A stretch of 64,000 nucleotides of DNA, taken from Vicia villosa (taxonomy: Eukaryota; Streptophyta; Magnoliopsida; Fabales; Fabaceae). The notes below the pieces were generated by a model. That model did not search any database and was not told the DNA's origin. It saw only the letters and a program-made list of their open reading frames with translations. Made by a program: the position numbers and the translations under genes. This document shows positions 1-11,670 of this stretch, piece after piece. The stretch covers positions 118,523,987 to 118,587,986 of the forward strand of contig NC_081185.1 in NCBI RefSeq assembly GCF_029867415.1, given 5' to 3'. Positions within the stretch are counted from its first letter, which is position 1; every line of letters begins with the position of its first letter.

Positions 1-560
1 AAGCATTAGTAGGGTTACCAAAATAAACAATCATCAATAAGGTTACTAGAAGACAAATAATCATCAGTAAGGTTATTGGAAGACAATCATCAATAGGGTT
101 ATTGGAAGACACACAATCATTAGTAGGGTTACTGGAAAACCATCAATCCTCAGTAGGGTTACTGGAAGACAAACAATCATCAGGAGGGTTACTAGAAGAA
201 AAACAATCATTAGTAGGGTTATTGGAAGAAAAACAATCATCAGTAGGGTTACTAGAATACAAACAATCATCAGTATGGTTACTGGAAGATGACCAATCAT
301 CATTAGGGTTACTAGAAGAAGACCAATCATCAGTAGGCTTACTGGAACAAAAACAATTATCCTTAGGGTTACTAGAAGACAAACAATCACCAGTACGGTT
401 ACTGGGAGACAAACAATTGTCAGTGGGGTTACATGAAGACAACCAATCATTAGTTGGACTACTGGAAGAAAAACAATCACCAGTAGGTTTACTGGAAGAC
501 AGTCATTAGTAGGGTTATTGGAAGACAAACAATCACCAATAGAGTTACTGGAATAATACC
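1..560. repeat. 30 bp minisatellite array
   Basis: About 18 head-to-tail copies of a 30 bp unit with core CAGTAGGGTTACTGG followed by AAGACAAACAATCAT. Copies differ by a few bases. The array runs off the left edge, so its full length is unknown. The period is a multiple of three and few units contain stops, so long open frames appear on both strands. These are by-products of the repeat. Confidence 0.93.
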
Positions 561-1130
561 AACTCGGTGGTCGAAAAGTAACGACTATTATTAGTGTGGT
601 GACTGAACTAACATCAACATGGTGGTTGAAAAATAAATGATTATTATCAGTACGACGACTGGAATGACTTCAACTTGGTAGTAAAAAGAGAAATGATAAT
701 ATCAACACGGCGACTGGGGAAATTGTATGACATTGGCACGTTGACCGAATAGTAACTTTGTAATATCAATATGGTGCCTGGAAAGCAAGAAAGGATATTA
801 GCGCGGTGGCTACTTTACTGGGGATAAAAAGGAATGTGAGCATGGTATTTGGAAGAGGACTAAGATATTTCCAGCATTGTAGCTGGAAAATGAACAAAAG
901 TATCAGCACGGTGGTTGAACAAGAAATTGTATGACATCAACAAAGTGCGGTGACTTTGCTGGGGAGTTGAATTATAAAGTATTAGCACGATGGCTAGAAA
1001 GAAAACAAATTTAGGTAATATCAACGTGATGGCTAGGAAACAGATTTTGAGATATTGGCGAGGTGGCTGGAAAAGGATTGTATGATATCAATACAACGGC
1101 TGGGGATTGAAAAAGGACATCAGTGTGTCA
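561..1130. repeat. Degenerate tandem repeat around an ATCAACACGGTGGCTGG motif
   Basis: A loose array continues from the 30 bp minisatellite. The recurring core is close to ATCAACACGGTGGCTGG, spaced irregularly at about 45-65 bp with much divergence. It looks like an older, decayed satellite. No coding frame is visible. Confidence 0.6.
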
Positions 1131-1405
1131 AGAATGAGAAACTCAAATAAGTCTCGTCAAGAAGACTTGATTATGTCTCGCCCGAGGGACTCAACTAAGT
1201 ATCACATGTAGGATTTAATAAAGTATTGTCTGAGGGACTCAACTAAGTCTCACCTGATGGACTCAACTAATTCTAGCTTGAGGGACTCAACTAAGTCTCG
1301 TTAAGAAGATTCAACTAAGTCTTGCATGATGGACTTTACTAAGTATCACCTAAGGGGCTCAACTAAGTCTCTCCTAAGGGACTCAACCAAGTCTCATTAG
1401 GAAAA
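1131..1405. repeat. 24 bp minisatellite (GGACTCAACTAAGTCTC core)
   Basis: About ten units of roughly 24 bp with core GGACTCAACTAAGTCTC, separated by variable CACCTGAT/GTTAAGAA segments. It follows directly on the two previous arrays but has an unrelated unit. Confidence 0.85.
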
Positions 1406-1984
1406 CTAGAGCCATGCACAAAACTTTAATAAGGCTCCTCTAAAATGGAAAAAGGTGAGAAAGAAAGCTAAAACTATTCGGCTTCTCTGAGTCCTCATGA
1501 TTGAGGGACTGTAAAGTGGTGTAATCGGAAGGATGTGTGGAGAGGGTATACGCTTCGCCTATCGACCCTTCTAGGTCACCAATTTTCTGGTTCAAGGGCC
1601 CCTGAATTTCAAGGAATCAACTACAAATTCCTTGAGTGGTTGCTACATCCCAAGAAGTCTTTGGTCTAGGCTCAATGTGGCTATATATACCTTAGTACTA
1701 CGATAAAGAAGAACAACCCAACTCTAATACAGAAATACATGCATACATAGTTTATCATCCCCTATGTGAGCTAGCTCTCAACCTCACAACAAACCTTAAA
1801 ACCTCTGACAACCCTTAATCATTAGTGGTTGTCTCGCATTTGTACTTTTAGCAAGTAATTATAAGTGTGTGTGTGTGTATACCTAAACATTCAATCATGT
1901 TTCACTATTATATTATTTTACTATTTTAATTATCCAACCATTTTTTAAAATATAAGTTGTTCCATTAGGAAATTAGGAATGTTT
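1406..1984. other. Intergenic, possible LTR or promoter fragment
   Basis: No coding frame. A TATA-like TATATATACC near 1682 follows a moderately GC-rich stretch (1490-1640), which resembles the U3/R part of a plant LTR, but no second copy lies in the window. A short GT run sits near 1868. Nothing else is recognisable. Confidence 0.3.
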
Positions 1985-2420
1985 GGTCGAACGATGGAGT
2001 ATAGTCCTAATGCGATGGAATGGCTCTTCGGTATAAATGTACGAGGATAGGCCTGCAATATTAGTACTTTAATATCTAAGTCAAGAAGATGGTGAAGAAT
2101 AAAGTGAGTATGGGTTATAGAGATAATACTTCAATATTCACTTATAAATAAACAGTGGTTATAGAGGTTCCTTATGATTTTGATGTGGAACGAGAAAAGA
2201 CTGGTTGATGACACCTAATGATCAGTAACAACCAATTTCATGGAGCTCAAGAGTAGGGTTGCATTGTACCTTAGGTGCTTTAGTGGAGTTGCAGTATTGA
2301 TGATTAGGCTTTCTCTTTTTGGGCCAATTGTCGGCTGAGAACAGTTTCCCACAATCCTTGTCGTAGTGCAACAATGGTAAGTGTTTAAGATGATTAGATC
2401 GAGCATATTTCACCAGTCAA
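1985..2420 (+). repeat. Dispersed repeat family R1, copy 1
   Basis: This shares an ordered series of blocks with 3427-3800 and more weakly with 45170-45470: GGAGTAxAGTC, TTAGTACTT, GAATAAA, GTTATAGAGGTTCC, GTGGAA, TGGAGCTC.AGAGTAGGG and GTTGCATTxTACCTT.GGTGCTT. Copies 1 and 2 are in direct orientation about 1.4 kb apart, as two old LTRs would be. Confidence 0.6.
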
Positions 2421-3426
2421 CCATTTGGAGAAGTGGAAAAGATTTAGGATTCACTATGGATGACCTTAAGAGCATGCACATTAAATTGTTAGTCTCATCG
2501 TTGAAATGTTTAGCAAAATCACCTTTATACGTGGCCATAGTTCCTTATACTAGGTAGTGGTGTTTCCCTCTAGGGGTGCTCAAATTTATTCAAGTATTGT
2601 TATAATATTGAGGCAAATCTAATCGATTTTTTCATCTTCTCATTTTATTTTTTTGGAACCGCTGATTTTCCTACTTCACTTAATATATAAAAAGTTATTT
2701 CAACTTCCTAACCATATTTCCACTATTTGTACAAATTGTAAGCCTTTTATTCTTCTATGAATCCAAACTACTTTCTCTTGAGCTCCTGTGATTTTAATCT
2801 ACCTATATTCCTTTTCATCTCTAGGCCGAACATTTCCTTAATTCATTGCATTCCTATAACTGTTCTTTAATTTAATCATTCCATAAAGCTTCATCTTTTC
2901 AAGGTATCGTTTATCTTTGTGCTCACTGCTTATTATTTAACCCATCCTCGCTCTAAACATGGCTAATATAGGAGACGACCCTGCAAATGAGCTGGAAACT
3001 TATAGTGATGACAATGATGCTTTATTTTTCTCTAAAATAGTAAAATCGAAAATAACAAGTGTCACACCTTTAGCAGATAATCGCTCACTACAAACCTCAT
3101 TGTTCTTAGCAACGATTTGGCTCTGATGGGGATTCTATCAAATAGGGAAGCGAACTCTCAAGTTCCCATCCTAGTGGAAATATGAATGGTTCAGTTGGCC
3201 CCGTCATTAGGGATATTAATGTTAATACTTCTTCTCTATAGCTTGTTAAGGTTCGCCTGGATGAACCAGGAACTCTTCTCTTTACTAACTCATTTAGAAC
3301 TCTAAAAAGGCGAGAGTCTAGTATTAAGGAGGTTAGGGATCATCTCAGCTTTCATAACCATTCCCTGATTTATGACAAACATTATTGTTTCACTAGGGAA
3401 CCAAAAATGCTTGGTGAAATGGTGGA
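2421..3426 (+). other. Segment between two direct repeats with decayed coding traces
   Basis: An ATG near 2959 opens about 55 codons (start MANIGDDPANELETYSDD) before stops. A second, unlinked open stretch lies at about 3250-3430 (contains DEPGTLLFTNSFRTLKRRES). I do not recognise either. Lying between two direct copies of R1, the segment may be the interior of a degraded non-autonomous LTR element. Confidence 0.35.
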
Positions 3427-3800
3427 GTAGAGTCACGATGTGTTGGAATAAATCTCTTGTACGTCCGCGTGACAGTAAACATGCAAGGTTAGTACTTCAA
3501 CATTTAAATTAGTAGGAGAATAAAGAATAAATTGAGTTACGGGTTAGATATAGAATACCTCAAGTCTCTTGTGAAATTCCTTATATATGAATGGTGATTA
3601 TGGAGGTTCCCTACCATTTATCGTGGAATGAGGAAGAACGTCTAATGACATATAATTGCTAGTACCAGACCAAGGCGTGGAGCTCTAGAGTAGGGTTGCA
3701 TTATACCTTTGGTGCTTTAATGGGTTGTCCATGATTGATTTAATGGCGCAACAATGGGAAATCTTTAACAAAAAATGGATTGGGCATATTTTGTCGGGTT
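3427..3800 (+). repeat. Dispersed repeat family R1, copy 2
   Basis: Same block order and strand as copy 1. It includes the GGTTAGTACTT, GATTATGGAGGTTCCCT, GTGGAATGAGG and GTAGGGTTGCATTATACCTT blocks and the shared GCAACAATGGxAA tail. Similarity is clear but diverged. Confidence 0.6.
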
Positions 3801-4239
3801 TATTTTCTGGTTCATTTGATATCGGTGTGATTGGGATGATTGATTTTCTTTACTGTTGGTAAACAACATCAGTAATATGTTTCTTTAACGTTGAAATCCA
3901 TCATACAAATATGGTGAAACTTCAATTGGCTATCAACAAGAGATATCCAATCCACCTATATACCTTAAATAACATCAGAAAATGAATATGACCAAGTCAA
4001 GGAACAACAGTATACATTGTTATACAAAGGTGAGAAACGCCATTGCAGGAACCAATGTGAATTTCTCTTGAGAGGATCAATATTTGAGGGAGAAGTTAAG
4101 CCAAGCCAAAAGCCAAAAGTATGTGACTTGGTTTAAATCACTACCTTATACATACACCTCTAGCACCCGATTTCTTAATAACCATTGTGATCGTGATTCT
4201 TCCTTAACTCAACATATCCATCCTAAACAAGAAACACCC
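3801..4239. other. Intergenic, nothing recognised
   Basis: AT-rich sequence without a credible coding frame, RNA gene or repeat boundary. Confidence 0.5.
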
Positions 4240-4270
4240 CCCCCCCCCCCCACCCACACACACACACTCC
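4239..4270. repeat. Poly-C / CA microsatellite
   Basis: A run of about 14 C (one A interruption) leads into a short CA dinucleotide repeat. Confidence 0.9.
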
Positions 4271-4635
4271 AACAATCCAAACAATACCATTACAACTAAC
4301 CCAACAAAAATATATATACACCCACCATTTCGAACAACATACACAATACTCATAATCTCAACAAACAAATTACACATATCAAACACCAAAACAATAAACC
4401 TCATTCTAGTATCCATACACAATACATCAATCAAACTTTGATTGCTCAAACCCCCAACAACACTACCATAACACATCATACCCTCAATATCTTACAACCT
4501 CCATAGAACCAACAACGGAATGTCATTTCCCTTTCATAGAACTAATGAACCAAAACATCAAACAACCAATGTCGATTTGGACATTGAGTTTGATTTCAAA
4601 ATATGGAACAACACAAACTTGATTAATATAGATTT

Positions 4636-4940
4636 CTAGTTGTTCATACTTTTTTCGCTACACCTTGTTCTTCGTCTCCTCCTCTGCCTCTTGCGTCACA
4701 ATAGTATAATCTTAGTTTTCGTGAACCTAGAGTTCGTCAATATGGAACCGACGATCACCTTCATCCACCATATTATTAGTTTAATTTTTAATATGTCATT
4801 GTAACCACTTTATATTATTAATAATATTTTATTTTTTTCTCAATGACTATAAATATATATTTCATTTATTTTATTTTTATTTTTTGTTTAATTAAATATT
4901 ATTTTTTATATTATTTTTAATTAATTAATTAATTACTATA
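4636..4940. repeat. Direct duplication, copy 1
   Basis: Nearly identical to 5137-5430 in the same orientation. It includes CTACACCTTGTTCTTCGTCT, the CTAGAGTTC.TCAAT block and the AT-rich tail with TCAATGACTATAAATATATA. Copies are about 500 bp apart and differ by scattered substitutions and small indels. Confidence 0.85.
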
Positions 4941-4994
4941 TTATTATATTATTTTTATTATAACTCTTATTATAAAATAGATTTAGAAAAAATG

Positions 4995-5136
4995 ATAGAC
5001 TTAAATTTACTTTTAGTCCTCCTATTTTGGGCGTTTTAAATTATTGATCCCCCAATTACTAAACCCAACTTTTTGGTCCCTGAAATTTACTTTCTTTGGA
5101 AATTTTGGGCCCCCTCTATTTTTGCATATGTAGATT
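4995..5136 (+). repeat. Legume dispersed repeat end (TTTTAGTCC/TTTTTGGTCC type)
   Basis: The series ACTTTTAGTCCTCCTATTTT, TTGATCCCCCAATTAC, TTTTTGGTCCCTGAAATTTA and GGGCCCCCTCTA is the kind of terminal sequence seen in a common legume repeat. The same series appears reverse-complemented at about 7430-7630. Confidence 0.5.
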
Positions 5137-5430
5137 TCTAGCCGTTCTTATTTTCTTCGCTACACCTTGTTCTTCGTCTCCTCCTCTACCTCCTGCGACA
5201 CAATAATATAATCTTAGTTTTCGTGAGCCTAGAGTTCATCAATGTGGAACCGACAATCACCTTCATCTATCCTATTATCATTTTAATTTTTAAATGTCAT
5301 TGTAACCATTCTATATTATTAATAATATTTTATTTTTTCTCAATGACTATAAATATATATTTCATTTAATTTATTTTAATTTAATTTTTTGTTTAATTAA
5401 ATATTATATTAATATAATATTTTTTAATTA
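5137..5430. repeat. Direct duplication, copy 2
   Basis: Second copy of the segment at 4636-4940. It is followed by part of the TTGGTCCCC repeat again (5455-5550), so the duplicated unit spans both pieces. Confidence 0.85.
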
Positions 5431-5790
5431 ATTAATTAATTACTATATTTTGATCACCTATTTTTGACGTGTTAAATTATTGGTCCCCAATTACAAAACT
5501 CAATATAATTTTGGTCTCTGAATTTTACTTTCCTTGGAAATTTTGTTTACTTTTATTGATTAATTTAATTTTGTAATATGATTAAATTATTTAATTTTTT
5601 ACATAATAAATTAACTTTTCCATTGATGGTTAAATTATTTAATCTTTTACATAATAAATTAATATTTTTAATCAATCCAATAATTTTAAAATTTTCAAAA
5701 TTATCGTTTTTTTGGGTGATGAGAATTTTGCACGTCACTCTTTCTCCCTTTCATGCGTTTCAGGTTGCAATTAATGGGTTTACTACACTT

Positions 5791-5797
5791 TATAAAC
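5791..5797 (+). promoter_or_regulatory. TATA-like box upstream of small ORF
   Basis: TATAAAC sits about 185 bp before the ATG at 5978. It is followed by a TC-rich stretch (5850-5960) typical of plant leaders. Weak evidence on its own. Confidence 0.3.
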
Positions 5798-5977
5798 ATT
5801 AATACCATTTTTTTAATAAACAAATGTGAGACTTCATTCATTACTCTATGTTTATTTATTCCTACAAGTCATTCTTATTAATCAGTCATTTTCATCTCAT
5901 TTCAACCTCATTCCATAGTCTCATTCCCTCTCTATCCTCCATATCCTCTCCAAGTTCATCATTCATCGTCAATTATA

Positions 5978-6208
5978 ATGGAAGTACAATATGCCCCAAT
6001 CCAAAACAATTTCAAGATGAACAACAATAACAACACATGGTGGTCGATGTTTAAAGACACCTCTTCACTTTCACAACAAAAACTCTCCAACAACGACATT
6101 GTTTTCAATGTGTTACTCGTACAAATTCATCAAAACCAATCAACTCAAAAGCAACAAAAGGATTTCAAACAAAGACAAAACAGTGATAATCATTTAGAAG
6201 AAGTGTGA
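5978..6208 (+). CDS. Small hypothetical protein, 76 residues
   Basis: I do not recognise this protein. The frame begins MEVQYAPIQNNFKMNNNNN, has a hydrophobic/aromatic middle (WWSMF, then NDIVFNVLLVQIH) and ends in a Gln/Lys-rich, Asn-rich tail. There is no signal peptide or membrane segment. In its favour are a TATA-like box 185 bp upstream, a pyrimidine-rich leader and a first ATG in good context (ATAATGG). Against it are its length and the repeat-rich surroundings. It may be a real small-protein gene, an N-terminal exon of something longer, or chance. Confidence 0.35.
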   Translation: MEVQYAPIQNNFKMNNNNNTWWSMFKDTSSLSQQKLSNNDIVFNVLLVQIHQNQSTQKQQKDFKQRQNSDNHLEEV

Positions 6209-7429
<1,221 letters not shown>

Positions 7430-7632
7430 CTGACCTGGCCCTACCATGATTGTGCCATGTCATAAAGAGGACACATGCAAAAGTAGAGGGGTTACAAAAA
7501 TCCCAAAGAAAACAAAATTCAAAGATAAAAAAGAAAGTAAAATTCGAAACCAGAAATTTAGATTTTGTAATAAGAAAATCAATAGTTTAAATCGTCCAAA
7601 CTAGAGGGGCCAAATATACATTTAAGTAAAAA
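7430..7632 (-). repeat. Legume dispersed repeat end, reverse copy
   Basis: Read on the minus strand this begins like the repeat at 4995-5136 (TATATTTGGCCCCTCTAG, then TTAAACTATTGATTTTC) and ends with GACATGGCACAATCATGG. It is probably one end of the same old transposon family. Confidence 0.45.
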
Positions 7633-7636
7633 AAGA

Positions 7637-8055
7637 TAATTAGACAAAAGTTTGTAACAATCCATATGTAGGAAGAGCGGGTAAAAGGACAACATATTAC
7701 ATGTCAATATTCAGTCAAACATGTTACATAATTAAACAATTACAATGAATGTATTTGTGTATTTTTAAGGGTATTATAACGGTCATGTATGAATCAAGTC
7801 GATGTGAATATTTTGTATTAGTACTGTATATTTAGTGTTACAAATTCACTTAGGAATTGAACTAATATAAGGCAGGATGTTTAATAAATGTCATATGATT
7901 GCGCACAAAATTTGTCTTGCGTGTAAATTATGCATAGGAATGCTATATAAAAACTTAATTAACCTCTCTATCCAAACAAGGCTTAAACTTTAGAAATTAG
8001 ACGAAGGTGTGTAACAATCCAAATGCAGAAAGAGTTGGTAAAAGGATAATAAGAA
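7637..8055. repeat. Pair of 60 bp direct repeats and spacer
   Basis: 7637-7697 and 7992-8052 are about 80 percent alike in the same orientation (GTGTAACAATCCA, AGAGxxGGTAAAAGGA). The 290 bp between them is AT-rich with no gene. Confidence 0.55.
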
Positions 8056-8149
8056 TAAACAAAGAGACTTTTTTTGAGTGAGCTTAATATTCCACTAAGA
8101 TTGTAAAATTGTAAATCATAATGGCAGCTTGCGTTATTTAACTTCAATT

Positions 8150-8445
8150 TCATAAGGGTGTAGAGGAAAGATTAACTATAGGAGTGATTTGGTTAGCGGT
8201 GGTGTGAAACATTTGGACGATGAGGAATGCAATTATCTTTAATGGTTGTAGTTTCAATTTCGATGACGGCTATAGCACTATTGTTTTAGCTTCTTGGAAA
8301 TGGTTCTGCCTAGTTAACTCTTCTACTATATCCTGTAATTTTCATTTTTGGAACATTTTACCTCTATCCTGTATAAAGAGGTAATTTGTCTGTGTGTTTC
8401 TCTTTTTGTGTTTAATATCATTACTTATTGAAGAAAAAAAAATTT
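8150..8445 (+). mobile_element. 5'-truncated LINE, 3' end
   Basis: Plus-strand translation from about 8180 reads like the C-terminal region of plant L1-type reverse transcriptases: a tryptophan-spaced segment with NIWTMRNAIIFNG and ASWKWF, with one internal stop (VV*NIW), ending at 8384. A short AT-rich 3' segment with a T-rich tract follows, and an A-run near 8436. No 5' part of the element is present, which is usual for LINE copies. Confidence 0.6.
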
Positions 8446-8548
8446 TCAACATCCTCATTGAAGAAAGTAGCAGCTATAATGCAACAACACCATAAAACAA
8501 CACTTTAACTCAAATGTTATGAAAATCTCACCATCCCTCTTAAGTAAC

Positions 8549-10102
8549 TCATGTGTCCGAATGATATGAATGATGTGAAAATTCTACGTTAAAACTTCTC
8601 TTCACTAAGAATATTTTCTTGTTCAAACTTCTCTTCACTAAGAATATTTTCTTCTTAACTTTTTTGAGTTTTGCCCCGCGCAACTTATAACATGAGAAAC
8701 TAATACTCTCCAAAATTTGACTTTTTTCCATAACAAATTTAGCAAAATTAAACTCTGGCTCACCACCTGCAAACTTTTCAAATCTTACCACTTTAAGAGT
8801 AGATAGAAAACATTCAGGTACGGACGCAAAATTTGGCGGTTTGTTGTCAGAATATATTGGTCCCTGGTGAGAAGAAATAAAGAAAATGAAAAAAAAAAAC
8901 TTAAATACATATTATGTTTTTATATTTATCTTCAATAACAAAAAACATTAACACAATTTTTACATTTCATATATTTTAACTTGAAATAATTAAAACAAAT
9001 AAATATCTTATTTTCACTTCTTTTTGTTTGTTACACCAAAAGGTGCTTATTATCTTAGTTGGATTTTGTAAAATTTAAAGATTATATCAATCACTAACCT
9101 CTAAAACTAGAGTCTCCAAACATGGTGACTTTAAAAGTAAGTGTAGCAAACTTTCAATGGTAACAAAGTAAGTTAGATGCAGATTACTCAGCTTTTCAAA
9201 TGCCGAAATATCAGCCAAAAAATGTTCCATTTGTGAAAGATCCTGGAAAACAAAAAGAAAAATGTGTTGGTGTTAGGTCAACAACATATTGAGAAACCTT
9301 ATACAAGATAAAGTAAATGAAGAATTGGAAGTATTCACTATTGAAGAATCAACACTTCATAACCATATAATATGTTTTGACCACAAGAGACTTTAATCTA
9401 ATCACATCGTATGGGCGTAACAATTTCTTCTAATAAAAAAATCATACCTGAAGTCGTAAACATTTCAAATTACTAATATTAAATAGTTTACGAACAAAAA
9501 TCTTCATTTGTTGCCCACTCATCTCCACCTCTGAATCATCTCTTAGATAAATGGAAGCATCAGCAACGTGTGCAGCATCTAGCAAAGTGGTCTCTGATGA
9601 TATATAGGTGCTATAAAGATAATTTGTAATATAGGAAGCACAAATCACAATTTCAGCATGTGACACATCGAACGACATAAGCCATTGACGGACTATTTTA
9701 ACATTTTCAAGTAGAGGGGCATCGATAATAACACGCTTTACATCTAACCAAATGCAATCAAATGAGATATATTCTCTAAGAAATGGGAATTTAAGTGTTA
9801 ACTCTTTTGATTGATTGGAGGAGTAACAAGTAATTTTCATTGGATTTCTGATTGCAGTCAATTTAAGGACAGTGAGGGATGAAAGAGAAACAAAAGACGG
9901 AAATTGGATAATAGAATGACCCAGACCCAGCACCAATTTCTCCAGGGACTGGCATTTGAAAATGGGATAGCATGAAATGTTGCATTCTCCCATGGAAAGG
10001 AGACAAATCTCTTTAACTTTTTTGTTTGAAACTAGAGATATCAACTGACTGATAATGAAGGGGTCATATTTCTCTGAAAGAGCAAGACTGAATAAATCGA
10101 TG
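8549..10102 (-). CDS. F-box/LRR/FBD gene, 3' part (LRR and FBD exons)
   Basis: This is the downstream part of the F-box gene whose first exon begins at 19693. Coding pieces on the minus strand are the remainder of exon 1, 10099-9448 (donor CAG|GTATGA); exon 2, 9242-9099 (acceptor TTCCAG, donor GAG|GTTAGT); and exon 3, 8863-8549 (acceptor CTCACCAG, stop at 8549). Phases agree at both junctions. The protein shows leucine-rich repeats (VKEICLLSMGECNI, SLEKLVLGLG, SLTVLKL) and an FBD segment in exon 3 (VVRFEKFAGGEPEFNFAKF). Such proteins are usually substrate-binding subunits of SCF ubiquitin ligases; no substrate can be inferred. Exon 3 ends with a tandem copy of KKIFLVKRS. A CACTA transposon separates this part from the start of the gene, so it cannot be translated normally from this allele. 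Confidence 0.85.
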
Positions 10103-10117
10103 CACTACGCCAAAATT

Positions 10118-10485
10118 AGCTTTTAAAAGCGCACCTACAACAGCGCTTATTCACAAAAGCGCTTTCGTAGGTTTGGTTAAAAACAAAATAAAAAAACACG
10201 CTAGAAAAGCGCTCTTAAAGGGGGGGCAATGAAAGCGCTTTTCAAAAGCGCTCTTATAGGAGGTGGGTATGAAAGCGCTTTCCAAAAGCGCTCTTAAAGG
10301 GTGGGGTATGACAGCGCTTTTCAAAAGCGCTCTTATAGGGGTCTTATAGGGGGTGGATATGAAAGCGCTTTTGAAAGCGCTCTTAAAGGGGGGGGGGGGG
10401 GTTACGAAAGCGCTTTTAAAGAGAAAGCGCTGGTATAGAGTGGCCTATGAAAGCGCTTCTGAAAAGCGCTCTTGTAGCCCTCATT
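10118..10485. repeat. CACTA left subterminal repeats
   Basis: About seven pairs of GAAAGCGCTTTT / AAAAGCGCTCTTATAGG in alternating orientation with short G-rich spacers. The core AAAAGCGCTTTT is palindromic. Repeats of this kind near CACTA ends bind the element's DNA-binding protein in En/Spm. That role is inferred here. Confidence 0.85.
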
Positions 10486-11670
10486 AAATATTTTTAAAAC
10501 TAAAACACGCTCTTTTATTTTAATTTCCAGAAACATTCCGAAAGTTCTTCTTCTTCCTCTCACGCTATTACTGTTCTTCCGTCTAAACCACTCACCCTCT
10601 AAACCACTCACCCTCACGTCTGAACCACTCACCGTCCGTCTCAACCACTCTCCGTCGTCTTCTCACCTTCAGGCCACCGCCGCCACCGCCGCTGCCGCCG
10701 CCGTTCTGTGGGTGGAATTTTAGGGTTTTCTTGGTCAAAATCAACATCTTCTTGCTGCTTCTGTTCAGGTAAAATCTTCCCACTATTTAGTAGAACTTGT
10801 AATTGCAAATGAAATTTCTGGTTTGGTTATGAGCAGATTCTTTAGTAAATATATCTTGGTTTATGCAAACAACTCCAACCACAATGACCCTTTCATCCAT
10901 ACACTGCAAATTCAATTATTTTAGCTTTGGATGTATTGTTTTTAGTTTCATCTTAATCAATCTCTGGTGCACTTCTGGTGGTGATAATTTAATCCATTGT
11001 TTATAAAAAAAAATATTTTAGCTTTTGATATATTGTTTTTGGTTTCATCTTCATCAATTTTTCCTTTGTGTCTGTTTATAATTTGATGGGCATGGTATTT
11101 TGAAACGTAGACTATTTGTTTTTATGAGTGGATTTTTTTTTTATGATGAACAAACATTGTTGGTAATCTTAATTTTGGCAAGTGAAACATGAATCTAAAC
11201 AAATAGTACAAACATTGTTGATAATCTTAAAATTTAAAATGATGAGATAATATTCTATTTATGTTCTAAAAATGTTCAAATTACATAAAGACGAAAAATG
11301 ATTCATTGTAGCTATTTCATAGCATTAAAATCGTAGAAATAGTTATATTTAAAAAAAATTAATATACTTATTTGTTTTTAAGATGTTAAGTAGTTGGTGC
11401 AAAAAAGAAAAACTATCTCTTGAATTTTACTATTTAAAAAAAATTAATATACTTATTTGTTTATAGTTCTATTTAATATCAATTTAGTGTCTCTCAACCA
11501 GTTTTTTGGTTTGTGGACTTATATTACCTTGAAATAAGGTAATGTCTTCTTTAAGAAATCGGGTATTCTGATTAGGTATTCTATTATGATGATAGCTATT
11601 TATTATCTTGACAGAATTCCTTAGTACCTGATAGAGAAACCAAGAAGCATTTGTTTAGCTTAATTAAGTC
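10486..11670 (+). promoter_or_regulatory. CACTA 5' leader with probable leader intron
   Basis: There is no protein frame of note. 10500-10768 is rich in CTCACC and GCCGCC repeats and reads like a transcribed leader. A good donor (TTCAG|GTAAAA, 10769) and an acceptor (CTTGACAG, ending 11614) suggest an approximately 846 bp intron ahead of the transposase ATG. The rest is AT-rich. Confidence 0.5.

Noticed and set aside
73..528. Long open frames on both strands across the 30 bp array
   Set aside because: The period is a multiple of three with few stops, so frames stay open by construction. The peptides are pure repeats with no start context or homology.
1..1405. CRISPR array
   Set aside because: The repeats are contiguous without unique spacers and the genome is a plant's.
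4204..4479. Minus-strand 91-codon frame with a Gly run
   Set aside because: The Gly run comes from the poly-C tract. The rest is low-complexity and Val/Cys-rich, with no family resemblance.
8549..8791. An independent 80-residue gene
   Set aside because: It is exon 3 of the F-box/FBD gene: a good acceptor at 8864-8865 and matching phase extend it upstream.
10402..10783. Minus-strand Arg/Gly-rich frames
   Set aside because: Shadows of GCC/CTC repeats in the transposon leader, opposite to the transposon's coding strand.
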